In this document: positions 53,340-61,938 of the stretch, piece after piece
Layout of the letters: each line of letters begins with the position of its first letter
How positions within the stretch are numbered: the stretch's first letter is position 1
Made by a program: the position numbers and the translations under genes
Assembly (NCBI GenBank): GCA_038831005.1
Contig: JAWBKZ010000003.1
Span: forward strand, 186,001 to 250,000
DNA length: 64,000 bases
Reading direction: 5' to 3'
DNA from: Ignisphaera sp.
GTDB taxonomy: Archaea > Thermoproteota > Thermoprotei_A > Sulfolobales > Ignisphaeraceae
The notes under the pieces: generated by a model
Told to the model about the DNA's origin: nothing
What the model saw: the letters and a program-made list of their open reading frames with translations, nothing else
The model's database searches: none

Positions 53340-54401
53340 CTATCGCTTTTTTTCTGCATATGTGCATATTGTGGGGAGTGCTTGAGCTAGAACCACGTTG
53401 ATTCTATTGAGCGTTCCCGCCAGATTCACATACATGTTAACAGTTGATGGATACACAAGTGCTGTATATCCCTGCCCCATGATCTTGATCCTGTTGCCCT
53501 GGGAAGAGGCTTTCTCGAATCTAGATAAAGTTTGGAGATTTATCTTGAACGGCATCTTGACTATGACTGTGGCTATCATGGGTAAGGGCTTCGAGAGCTC
53601 TACACCCAACCTTCTCGATAGATAGTCCACAGCTTCTGCCACGATACTCTCTTCACCGTACCTCGACGATATATCGATCTTAGTCGATGTTATCTGTACA
53701 CCTAGTCCACGGGTCTTCACCACGAGATACACAACATTTCTAAGCTTCTTGGGCTCTACGTTAAATACACGTACAGCATAATCCATATCTATGGCATTGT
53801 CAATGGGTTTAGAGATCCACCTAATCAAGGCACTTTGCTTCCCAGTCCTAATCGATGTAAACAGATCTCTCACTAGGATGTATGTGTAGCTATCTCTAGG
53901 CTCAGAGCTCTCAACAAAGCTTTTTATGGCCTCAACAACAGAGTTTTCATCAAGTCCGGTATTCTTCAAGCATCTGAATACTGTTAAGCCATCTAGTCCC
54001 GCCAAATCGTATGCTTGTGACTCCGGTAGAGACATGGTAAGTCTTCTCTCTATAACCCCTCTAACGATCTCTGCACCCACATTACCCCAGAGAGAGGAAA
54101 GGAAACGGTACACCTCATCTCTATTAGCACTACACAAGCTCTTCCTCAAGTACACCTTGAGTATCTCGACGAGCCCTGGTATCATCTGTGAAATTATTCT
54201 CTCAGCAACTCCGTCGTCTACGCAGAGCCTGTTTTCATATATTTTCTGTAGTGGTTCGTAGTGAGCCTTTCTTTGATATTCTTCATAGCTGTAGGCTCTG
54301 TACTCAGGATGCTCAAAATCTATAGCTGTATCATCCAGAACCTCGCCACTCTCTTCATCAACTATAAAGCCTTCTGGGGTTCGCACTTTTTTCTTAGGCA
54401 T
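53340..54401 (-). CDS. TFB-like/TBP-like hybrid protein (novel arrangement)
   Basis: 353 residues from the ATG at 54401; an open frame to 54440 is rejected because a TATA-like GTTTAACTTATTA lies at 54444-54456. In numbering from the 54440 frame, residues 23-64 read like the B-reader and linker of transcription factor B (GFIVDEESGEVLDDTAI, then HPEYRAYSYEEYQRKA, compare TFB GEV...D...PEWRAF), but no zinc ribbon precedes it. Residues about 70-200 are helical. Residues about 205-366 can be aligned by eye with the two-fold TBP domain: NVEPKKLRNVVYLV, TSTKIDISS (TBP SGKMVVTG), a helix, KPLPMIATVIVKMPFKINL (TBP KPKIQIQNIVASANL), and ALVYPSTVNMYVNLAG. The TBP intercalating Phe pairs are not obvious. 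Lone gene, GC about 46% in my count of five lines. Confidence 0.6.
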   Translation of the reverse strand: MPKKKVRTPEGFIVDEESGEVLDDTAIDFEHPEYRAYSYEEYQRKAHYEPLQKIYENRLCVDDGVAERIISQMIPGLVEILKVYLRKSLCSANRDEVYRFLSSLWGNVGAEIVRGVIERRLTMSLPESQAYDLAGLDGLTVFRCLKNTGLDENSVVEAIKSFVESSEPRDSYTYILVRDLFTSIRTGKQSALIRWISKPIDNAIDMDYAVRVFNVEPKKLRNVVYLVVKTRGLGVQITSTKIDISSRYGEESIVAEAVDYLSRRLGVELSKPLPMIATVIVKMPFKINLQTLSRFEKASSQGNRIKIMGQGYTALVYPSTVNMYVNLAGTLNRINVVLAQALPTICTYAEKKR

Positions 54402-54537
54402 TGCTGTATCCCACTTGCTGTCTACTAAACTTTTCAGCATTAATAAGTTAAACAGGTTGATGAAAGGGATTTTAATATGTAATTGTTTGGAGAACTTTGT
54501 AAGCTGTTTGAAGTTATTGAGTATTCATTTGAATGGT

Positions 54538-55443
54538 TTAGAGAAACAATTTGTAGGCTAGGGCAAATATGATAGATATAGTTGTTATGAATAATGTTAT
54601 GTATTTTAAAGCTATAGCTGTTTCGTTGTATACTATTCTACTTAAAGCTATTGATGTGAGAGGTGTTAGTACGAGTATGAGTGTATAGTAATAGGATAGA
54701 ACTCTAGCTATATCTACTCGACTCTGTGGCGTAGTAGATATAGGTATAGGGCTCATCCTAGCAACATAAGACACAAGTACAGTTGTAACTATGGCGCTAA
54801 CAGTAAACGCCATTAATGCTAGAATCAGTATGGCTTTGTATCCCTCTAAGCGGTTCTTTCTCATTTCTTCCAATCTACTCATTTGGTTTAGATATTTCTC
54901 AGCAGTTGAGAGTACATCATGAACACGTCCACCACTAGCCATAGCCACAGCTATGGATAGATACACCGATAGGACATCTCGTGGAATACCCTTAATTATG
55001 TTGCGCATTGATTCCTCAGGACTATACCCAAGTTTAACAAGTTCTACAAACCTAGTTAAATACGATTTAGTGGGATCACCAACAAAATTAGTGGCATTCT
55101 CTACAGCTGTTAGGATAGGTGTCCCAGTTCTAACATACGAAACCACTAACGGAACCATCGATTGAATCTGTTCTCTAAGTTTCATACGCATGTACACAGA
55201 ATCTCTATACAGCATATAGAGACAAAAAGCTATAGCCCCATAAACAAAACCAATAAATAGATAGACATCACTAGATCTATAGACAGGTATAGGGAGAACA
55301 TCATTTGAGATATCTATACATATACCCCATATTCCATTGAAGAGATCTAAACCTAATAATCTAGATATTGTGGGAGCCACGTATATAGGAATGATTAGAA
55401 TAAATGAGGTACCTAGAGCTATAACCAAAGCCTTCTTTAGCAT
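54538..55443 (-). CDS. Type IV pilus assembly membrane protein (GspF/TadC family), second of pair
   Basis: 301 residues. N-terminal helices (about 5-25, 55-75), then a cytoplasmic F domain: VPLVVSYVRTGTPILTAVENA, GYSPEESMRNIIKGIP, and MASGGRVHDVLSTAEKYL. C-terminal helices (about 205-230, 255-275, 280-298). GspF-type proteins form the inner-membrane platform for pili. Its start is 2 bp after the stop of the preceding paralogue. Confidence 0.85.
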   Translation of the reverse strand: MLKKALVIALGTSFILIIPIYVAPTISRLLGLDLFNGIWGICIDISNDVLPIPVYRSSDVYLFIGFVYGAIAFCLYMLYRDSVYMRMKLREQIQSMVPLVVSYVRTGTPILTAVENATNFVGDPTKSYLTRFVELVKLGYSPEESMRNIIKGIPRDVLSVYLSIAVAMASGGRVHDVLSTAEKYLNQMSRLEEMRKNRLEGYKAILILALMAFTVSAIVTTVLVSYVARMSPIPISTTPQSRVDIARVLSYYYTLILVLTPLTSIALSRIVYNETAIALKYITLFITTISIIFALAYKLFL

Positions 55444-55445
55444 GG

Positions 55446-56339
55446 CTAAGGCCTCAATCTAGATACAATAGTATCAGCTAAAACTATTATTACAGCAGAC
55501 GGTATGGGTATCAATATAAACGTTACTAGAGCCATGAAAGCTTCAAAAGATATTCCTGCTATAGGTGATAGAATGAATAAAACAGCTGTAGATCCAGCCA
55601 AAACGGGAACCAGGAGCGATACAGCTACATATACCTCCATATACACATTTAGATTATTTACAGCCTTCTCAATCATAAGCTCGTATCTGGATACATATCT
55701 ATCAAACATAGATCTAATAAAGGACCCTATATCACCTCCAATAACAGAAATCGATGAAAGACCTAGAAGAAGTTCTCTAAACGATTGTGAAGGGGTTAAA
55801 TGAGCTACATACCTTAAAGCTTCTTCAAGTGGTACACCTATACGTGTATATGATCTAACTATATCTAGTTCTACAGAGAAGAACCTATAGTCATCACCAA
55901 GAAATGTATATATTTTAGAAACTATCTCATGTAGAGATAGACCAGCGGAAGAAAGAAAAGCCATAGCCGATAACAGTATAGGCATCTTAGATTCCACAAT
56001 AGATCCCCTATTAGAATACATAAACTTAGGTAAAACAATTGAAAATGCAATAGATATAGGTAACGCAATAGATAGATCAAACACAAATGATATAGCTGTA
56101 GAGAGATAGAGGTCCAAACCATAAATACTGTATAGAAAAATCGATACAATCAAAGACATAGAAGCTAATATGCAGATAATAAGTTTAAAAACAATAGATA
56201 CGTATCTCTCTAGACTAGGTGAAAGACCAGAACCAACAACAAATCTATCAACATCCAACCCCCTATAGAAACTATGCAAAAAGCTATACATAACCCCATA
56301 CAACCTATACAAAAAACTAGAGACAGAACCCAATACCAA
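55446..56339 (-). CDS. Type IV pilus assembly membrane protein (GspF/TadC family), first of pair
   Basis: 297 residues. Two N-terminal helices (about 50-100), F-domain motif MPILLSAMAFLSSAGLSLHEIV and RIGVPLEEALRYVAHLTPSQ, GLSSISVIGGDIGSFIRSMF, and two C-terminal helices (about 230-255, 265-290). With the next gene it makes a TadB/TadC-like pair. The secretion ATPase that should drive them is not in this window. Divergent from the pilin gene at 56526. Confidence 0.85.
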   Translation of the reverse strand: MVLGSVSSFLYRLYGVMYSFLHSFYRGLDVDRFVVGSGLSPSLERYVSIVFKLIICILASMSLIVSIFLYSIYGLDLYLSTAISFVFDLSIALPISIAFSIVLPKFMYSNRGSIVESKMPILLSAMAFLSSAGLSLHEIVSKIYTFLGDDYRFFSVELDIVRSYTRIGVPLEEALRYVAHLTPSQSFRELLLGLSSISVIGGDIGSFIRSMFDRYVSRYELMIEKAVNNLNVYMEVYVAVSLLVPVLAGSTAVLFILSPIAGISFEAFMALVTFILIPIPSAVIIVLADTIVSRLRP

Positions 56340-56525
56340 TTAGCATCACCTACTCTCTACACCAAGCACCTAGATAGTCGAGAAACCTAATAAATACAGA
56401 ACATAAAGCGAAAACAAATCACAAAAAGATCTCTAGTAGAAACCATATACACGTATATAGAACATTAGGCATCTAGCTCACTAGTCGCTTCTAAAGCCCA
56501 ACAATAATATCCAGCAACTATAGAC

Positions 56526-56966
56526 ATGGATTTGGTGAAACCTATGTGGGTGAAGAAAGGTATCTCACCTATAGTAGCAACAGTAATACTTGTAATGATA
56601 GCAGTAGCAGCAGGAGTACTCTTATGGACATGGGTATCAGGGGCAGTAGCTAGAGCACCATCATCAGAACAACAAGCATTACAAGAAAGAATAAGAATAA
56701 CAGGGATAAATTATTCAAGTACCAGTAAAACTGTTACTGTCTATGTTCTTAATCTCGGTTCAGTAAATGTAGATATAGTTTATGCTGCAGTATTAGATAA
56801 CAACGGCCAAACAGTATGTTCATCAAGCTCTGGAGCAACACCTGTAAATGCTAAAAATAGTGGTTTACTAACTATCTCTGAATGTTCTTTAACCTCTGGA
56901 AATGTTTATGAGGTTATTGTGATTACTGCAAGAGGTACTGAAGCTAGATATACATTTACTGTATAA
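56526..56966 (+). CDS. Type IV pilin
   Basis: 146 residues. KKG-ISPIVATVILVMIAVAAGVLLWTWV: prepilin signal with cleavage after Gly12, then the hydrophobic assembly helix with the family ISPIVATVIL pattern. The mature domain is beta-rich with two Cys (in TVCSSS and SECSLT) that may form a disulfide. Divergent from the GspF/TadC pair, which probably builds this pilus. Start at 56526 or the later Met at 56544. Confidence 0.9.
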   Translation: MDLVKPMWVKKGISPIVATVILVMIAVAAGVLLWTWVSGAVARAPSSEQQALQERIRITGINYSSTSKTVTVYVLNLGSVNVDIVYAAVLDNNGQTVCSSSSGATPVNAKNSGLLTISECSLTSGNVYEVIVITARGTEARYTFTV

Positions 56967-57193
56967 ACATATTATCTGTTTTTAGATCTTTTCAACGCAT
57001 ATTTTTCAATCTCTTATTTATAGAGCTTTATAATAGGAATTTAGCTGTGTAGGTGTTGTTATTTAGATGTGTTTTTGTATTCAATAAAATCTTGTCTTCA
57101 ATAAGTATGTTATTCTTTGATTTACTCGATGTATTTGTTAAAGCTAGGTTAAATTTTTATGTAGATTTATTGTGTCTACAATATTGGTGATGT

Positions 57194-58552
57194 ATGTTGA
57201 TGTCGATATCCTTTATTAGCTACTTGTTTTTCTTTTTATCAATATTTCTTTCAACAATTTATCCTGCTTTAATAATACTCCGATGCTCTAGACTTGATAC
57301 TGTAGATTTTATAGAGAACGAGCAAGATAATTCTAGAAGTCTTTCTGTTGTTGTACCTTCTAGGAATGAGCCTAGAGATCTGGTTGTTAGGGATTTGGTT
57401 ATTTTATCTGGGATTGAGTGTATTGATGATGTTGTGGTTGTTTTTGATGATAGTATTAATTATGTTGTTAGTGTTGTTTCTTCTATGGATTCTATGTTTT
57501 TCTCTAGAGGTATCGTGGTTGCTAGATTCAATAGTTTTGGTGGTAGAAATAGTGCTTTATCTGATGGTGCTAGACTATCTCAAGGCGATGTAGTGTTTAT
57601 AGCTGATGTAGATACAGTTCCATCGAAAGAGCTTCTGTGTAAAGCTAAGAGATGTATAGATGTGTGTGTAGGTATTTGGAATCCCTACATAGATTCTTAT
57701 ACAAAAGTTGAAGAAGGTATGGCATATATAACTAGATTCGGTAGCTGGATTTACTACGAGCTTAGATTAAGACTTAACCTCTTCATATATCCTCTGGGGT
57801 CTGGAACAGCTATAGATAAAGAATTGCTTAAATCTATAGGTTTCTGGAGAATCGATGTGATTCAAGACGATATTTGGCTTGGTTTCGAATTTATGTATAG
57901 AGGCATAAGGCCTAGATTAATCAACAGCTATATAGATGTCGGTGTCCCCAAGACACTTAATGCAGCTAGAGTTCAGCAATGTAGATGGAGTTACGGTGCC
58001 ATGAATATTGTTTCAAGATTTCTCGATAGAGTTGTTGAAGCTCCTATAGATCTTTGGAAGAAGCTAGAAGCTTTACTCTATGTTTTTCAACCCATTTCCA
58101 GTATATTTGCGTTACTTGCTTTTTCAATAGCTTTAATATGCTCTATAATGGAGAGAGGTGTTGATGTAAATCCAACATATTTATTGCCTATAGCTGTAAC
58201 TCTCTCTATCCAATTACTGGTATTTAATACCTATAGCAATAAGGTGCTCAAGATAGATAGATGGAAGAGAATATATTTCTCTGGAAGAGTTGGAGCAATA
58301 TATACACTTCTATCACCTTTGCTGGGGATATATGCATTAAGAGGTCTATTTAGATTAAGTTATAGGTATAGGGTAACTCCTAAGGTCTTTTCTTCTAGAT
58401 CTAGATTCGATGTTTCTGAAGTACTAGCCTTATCTTTATCTCTACCAACAGTGGTTATGTCTTTTGTTCATAAAAACTATGTATCACTAGTTATAGCGTT
58501 TCCTCTACTTCTATCATCACTCTACAGTTTAATTAGGCTAGAGAAAGGGTAA
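57194..58552 (+). CDS. Membrane glycosyltransferase, family 2
   Basis: 452 residues. One N-terminal membrane helix (about 8-30), a GT-A domain with SVVVPSRNEPRDLV, VVVFDDS, FIADVDTVPS (D-x-D) and QQCRWSYGA (Q-x-x-RW), then several C-terminal helices (about 290-345, 375-395, 410-450). This arrangement is that of processive or polyprenyl-linked sugar transferases in the membrane. It follows a pilin gene, and surface-protein glycosylation or polysaccharide synthesis is possible. Start at 57194 or Met3. Confidence 0.82.
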   Translation: MLMSISFISYLFFFLSIFLSTIYPALIILRCSRLDTVDFIENEQDNSRSLSVVVPSRNEPRDLVVRDLVILSGIECIDDVVVVFDDSINYVVSVVSSMDSMFFSRGIVVARFNSFGGRNSALSDGARLSQGDVVFIADVDTVPSKELLCKAKRCIDVCVGIWNPYIDSYTKVEEGMAYITRFGSWIYYELRLRLNLFIYPLGSGTAIDKELLKSIGFWRIDVIQDDIWLGFEFMYRGIRPRLINSYIDVGVPKTLNAARVQQCRWSYGAMNIVSRFLDRVVEAPIDLWKKLEALLYVFQPISSIFALLAFSIALICSIMERGVDVNPTYLLPIAVTLSIQLLVFNTYSNKVLKIDRWKRIYFSGRVGAIYTLLSPLLGIYALRGLFRLSYRYRVTPKVFSSRSRFDVSEVLALSLSLPTVVMSFVHKNYVSLVIAFPLLLSSLYSLIRLEKG

Positions 58553-58586
58553 TTCAATTCTCTAGTAGAATACAAAATCAATGGAG

Positions 58587-59270
58587 TTAACGATAGCTGT
58601 ATTCATTTATGTATTTTGTAACCATGTCTACTGCTCTTCTTACTGAGCTAAAGCTCTTTCTTCCGTAGTCTAGGATTGCGATATCGGTACTCATTTTCGA
58701 TTTCTTGAAGCTTTCGAGAAGTATTGCTTTATGGTGTTTTGGGAGTACTGCTACTATCTTCTTATGATACTTTAGCTTAGGTAGAATAATAGATAGAAGT
58801 GATATAAATTTTTCTCTATATTCTTCAGAAAGCTCATATATTGGATACTCATAGTTTGCAAAAGGATAGTATATATCTAGTTCTCTAGGTACTATAACCA
58901 TGGGTTCAGAAAGCACATAGATCTGGGTATAATGATCTAGTCTAAGTCTATATAGTGTGGAATCTACTATTCTGTGTGTTGCAGATAACCTATAGGGTTT
59001 AATTGGGGTACATGGCATAAGTATGGCGTAGGGCTTACTGGTGTATTCTGGATTAAAGTACCTTAGTAGAAATTTGTGCCACAAAACTATATGTGGATGA
59101 TCAAATAGGTTACTTTTTGTGTTGTTCCTAAGTATCTTGAGGCCTGGAGGTATATTCATTACCTCTTCTACAACATCTGGTTCAAGTTCACTATATAAGA
59201 AATCTATGTACATTTTTACCAATAGATTCAAAGAGGAGTCACCAAAGGAGATGTAGAGATCGAGAAACAC
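58587..59270 (-). CDS. Stand-alone DUF5591 (archaeosine synthase-like) protein
   Basis: 227 residues. ILMPCTPIKPYRLSATHRIV, YVLSEPMVIVPRELDIYYPFANYEYPIYEL and EYREKFI are the signature of the DUF5591 domain that forms the catalytic core of ArcS/TgtA2. Here no TGT or PUA domain is attached. The euryarchaeal ArcS makes archaeosine at tRNA G15; many crenarchaea use QueF-like or Gat-QueC instead, so this short form may have another role. Confidence 0.7.
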   Translation of the reverse strand: MFLDLYISFGDSSLNLLVKMYIDFLYSELEPDVVEEVMNIPPGLKILRNNTKSNLFDHPHIVLWHKFLLRYFNPEYTSKPYAILMPCTPIKPYRLSATHRIVDSTLYRLRLDHYTQIYVLSEPMVIVPRELDIYYPFANYEYPIYELSEEYREKFISLLSIILPKLKYHKKIVAVLPKHHKAILLESFKKSKMSTDIAILDYGRKSFSSVRRAVDMVTKYINEYSYR

Positions 59271-59371
59271 ATAAACTATAGAGCTCTACATACAGTAAAA
59301 TGTGTTTCAATAAGTTATATTAGATAGGGTTATTAAGATACTGAGTATCTTCATTGTAGAGGGCTGTAATT

Positions 59372-60700
59372 GTGGTTACACAGAATATCGTGGACGAGGA
59401 GATCAGATCTATAGCATTGAAAGAGAAAGTTGATGTAGATAAGATCATCAGAGGTATGAAAACTGGTAGAATAGTTGTTCTAAGGAATATAAAGAGGAAA
59501 AATGTAACTCCAGTAGCTCTTGGAGAAGGACTGAGCACAAAAGTTAATGTTAATGTTGGGACTAGCGGATCTTATGTAGATTTAGATCTAGAGGTTGAAA
59601 AGGTTAAGGTAGCAATGCTCTATGGAGCAGATAGTATTATGGATCTTAGTACAGGTGGAGATATTGATGAAATTAGAAGAAAACTTCTATCTATAGCTAG
59701 CTCTATACCTTTTGGTACAGTGCCTACGTATCAAGCATGGATAGATGGTGTAAAAAAATTCAGGTCTACAGCATTTCCTTCTGACTGGTATATATCTATT
59801 GTAGAGAAACATCTAAAAGATGGTGTAGACTTCATGACTATACATGCAGGCCTAACCAGAGAGTTGGCTGAAAAATCTATGAGAAGTAATAGACTGATGC
59901 CTATAGTTAGTAGAGGAGGCTCTATGCTTGCTGTATGGATGCTTGAGAATTCTGAAGAGAATCCGTATCTAAAGCATTGGGAGTATCTTCTCGAACTCTT
60001 CAAAGAATATGAAGCAGCAATAAGTTTGGGAGACGCGCTTAGACCTGGAACAATAGTTGATGCACATGATTATCTTCAGATAGCTGAATTATTAAATAAC
60101 TCGAGACTTGCACGAGATGCTATCGCTAAAGGTGTTAAAGTCATTATCGAAGGACCTGGTCACATGACATTAGATAAAATTGTTGCAGATATAAAGCTCA
60201 TGAAGAGCTTAAGCGGGGGTGTTCCATACTTCGTTTTAGGACCTCTTGTAACAGATATAGCTCTAGGGTACGACCATATAGCCACAGCAATAGGTGCAGC
60301 TATAGCTGCAGCAGCAGGTGCAGACTTTATATGCTATCTAACACCATCTGAACATCTATCTCTACCAAATGTGGAACAAGTCAAGGAAGGACTTATAGCA
60401 ACAAAAATAGCTGCACATGCTGGAGACATAATTAAACGTGGTTCTATAGCAGCTCTACATGATATAGAGATGAGCTTAGCTAGAGCAAATCTAGATTGGG
60501 AGAAACAGATAGAGCTTAGTCTAGATCCAGAAAAAGCTAGAAGCATACATACACAGTTTAGAGAGAGTGTTAAAAGCTGCACTATGTGTGGACAGTTCTG
60601 CGTATTTATTATCATTGAGAGGTACACAAAAGACAGAAATATACCATCTGTTCAAGATCTTCTAAAGAGATTCAATAAAAACACAACACTAAATGTATAG
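59372..60700 (+). CDS. thiC: Phosphomethylpyrimidine synthase ThiC
   Basis: 442 residues with a GTG start. [53 protein letters not shown] and [17 protein letters not shown]-like segment (here [12 protein letters not shown]) are the ThiC blocks; the SCTMCGQFC near the end binds the [4Fe-4S] cluster as C-x2-C-x3-C. It makes HMP-P for thiamine from AIR. No upstream riboswitch was seen in the 100 bp before the gene. Confidence 0.96.
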   Translation: MVTQNIVDEEIRSIALKEKVDVDKIIRGMKTGRIVVLRNIKRKNVTPVALGEGLSTKVNVNVGTSGSYVDLDLEVEKVKVAMLYGADSIMDLSTGGDIDEIRRKLLSIASSIPFGTVPTYQAWIDGVKKFRSTAFPSDWYISIVEKHLKDGVDFMTIHAGLTRELAEKSMRSNRLMPIVSRGGSMLAVWMLENSEENPYLKHWEYLLELFKEYEAAISLGDALRPGTIVDAHDYLQIAELLNNSRLARDAIAKGVKVIIEGPGHMTLDKIVADIKLMKSLSGGVPYFVLGPLVTDIALGYDHIATAIGAAIAAAAGADFICYLTPSEHLSLPNVEQVKEGLIATKIAAHAGDIIKRGSIAALHDIEMSLARANLDWEKQIELSLDPEKARSIHTQFRESVKSCTMCGQFCVFIIIERYTKDRNIPSVQDLLKRFNKNTTLNV

Positions 60701-60744
60701 ATAAACTATATGGGATAGAACGAGGTGGACCATATATAGCCAGA

Positions 60745-61170
60745 ATGGTTGATGTTAGCAATAAAGAGGAAGTCTATAGGGTTTCAGTAGCCAGAGGATG
60801 TATAAAACTTAAACCTGAGACCCTAGGGAAAGTGACAAATGGTAAGGTAGAGAAAGGAGATGTATTTACGGTTACACAGGTAGTAGCCATAGAGGGGGCT
60901 AAGAAAACTTCTTTACTATTGCCATTTTGTCACCAAATAAGAATAGACCATGTTGAACCACATATAATGTTGGAAAACAATAGAATATGTGTAGAGGTCA
61001 CAGTAAAAGCCAGAGAAAGAACAGGCGTTGAGATGGAAGCTCTTACAGCCGTAGCCTTAGCACTTCTAAATATATGGGATATGGTTAAAAAGTATGAAAA
61101 AGATGAAAGAGGCCTTTATCCCTATACAGTAATAGAGAATATCATTGTTGTAGATAAACAGAAAACATAG
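60745..61170 (+). CDS. moaC: Cyclic pyranopterin monophosphate synthase MoaC
   Basis: 141 residues. MVDVSNKEEVYRVSVARG, KTSLLLPFCHQIRIDHVE and RTGVEMEALTAVALALLNIWDMVKKYEKD carry the family active-site residues. It completes the molybdopterin precursor Z step. Follows thiC by 44 bp; possibly co-transcribed. A hairpin at 61173-61187 follows. Confidence 0.96.
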   Translation: MVDVSNKEEVYRVSVARGCIKLKPETLGKVTNGKVEKGDVFTVTQVVAIEGAKKTSLLLPFCHQIRIDHVEPHIMLENNRICVEVTVKARERTGVEMEALTAVALALLNIWDMVKKYEKDERGLYPYTVIENIIVVDKQKT

Positions 61171-61172
61171 AT

Positions 61173-61187
61173 CCCTAAATGTTAGGG
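61173..61187 (+). terminator. Short hairpin after moaC
   Basis: ccctaa-atg-ttaggg forms a 6-bp stem with a 3-nt loop three bases after the moaC stop, followed by a T-rich stretch (catattttcttgtt). Confidence 0.4.
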
Positions 61188-61218
61188 CATATTTTCTTGT
61201 TATATGTTCAACAGAATT

Positions 61219-61262
61219 AACTTGGTATCGAGAAGAATAAAACTTTCTTCTAAAACCAAGTT
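61219..61262. other. Long bipartite hairpin in the moaC downstream region
   Basis: aacttggt pairs with accaagtt (8 bp, outer), and agaagaa pairs with ttcttct (7 bp, inner), with short asymmetric bulges. It is the only structured element I see in the gap 61171-61486, which otherwise holds no gene. It could be part of a small RNA or of the 3' end of either flanking transcript. Confidence 0.4.
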
Positions 61263-61486
61263 ATATAGAAATTGATATACTATGTGACACATGAGTTAGA
61301 GACAATACCTCAATTATTTTATAATCAAAATGCTCAAGAGAACGAATAATTTGGCTCGAGTCAGATAATACGAACACCTTTAGTGGTAGTTCTATACATT
61401 TAACGAGATTTAATTCAGACAATTAATACCTTTGATATGGAGACTAGTATTTGTATTAATATTCGTGCTCTAAATATCTTTATAAC

Positions 61487-61747
61487 CTATTCCTCATCTA
61501 TAAGTTTTTCAAGTTCACACATATGGTTCTTTACTAGATGCGATACCAGAGCTGAAGATCTTAAAAACTTCTTTCTACAGAATGGACATATACGGAGACC
61601 TCTATATGGAACAAGTTTCTCGATAGCTTTTTTAGCAGAAGAATATTTTTCAAAGTAGTGTTTATCACCAAAAGAAGGTTTTAGACCTGCAAGCCATCGA
61701 GCAATAGACTTAATCACCTTATCGCGATCCCGAGTATTAAGAGCCAT
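61487..61747 (-). CDS. Small C2H2 zinc-finger protein
   Basis: 86 residues. CPFCRKKFLRSSALVSHLVKNH (split: Cys pair then His pair with H-x4-H spacing) near residues 55-75 is a classical C2H2 finger; the first half is helical and basic. Such single-finger proteins are common in crenarchaea and probably bind DNA. Ends with acidic ELEKLIDEE. Confidence 0.75.
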   Translation of the reverse strand: MALNTRDRDKVIKSIARWLAGLKPSFGDKHYFEKYSSAKKAIEKLVPYRGLRICPFCRKKFLRSSALVSHLVKNHMCELEKLIDEE

Positions 61748-61938
61748 GAGTACACCTCTTCTGCTCTTCTTACTATTTACGCTAGGTGCTACTTAAAATC
61801 CTTTTTGGAAATAAGTATGAAACAGTTACAATAACATGGGAATAAGGAATATGTACTCATTTTGTGAGCAACATATATAAATTCTTGCAGAAATGAGGAC
61901 AAATGCTATAACGGAGACGTAAGAGGTGCTGTGATGTT

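Noticed and set aside
59280-59371. Thiamine riboswitch before thiC
   Set aside because: No TPP aptamer core (CUGAGA and ACCUGA-type segments) is visible in the short leader.
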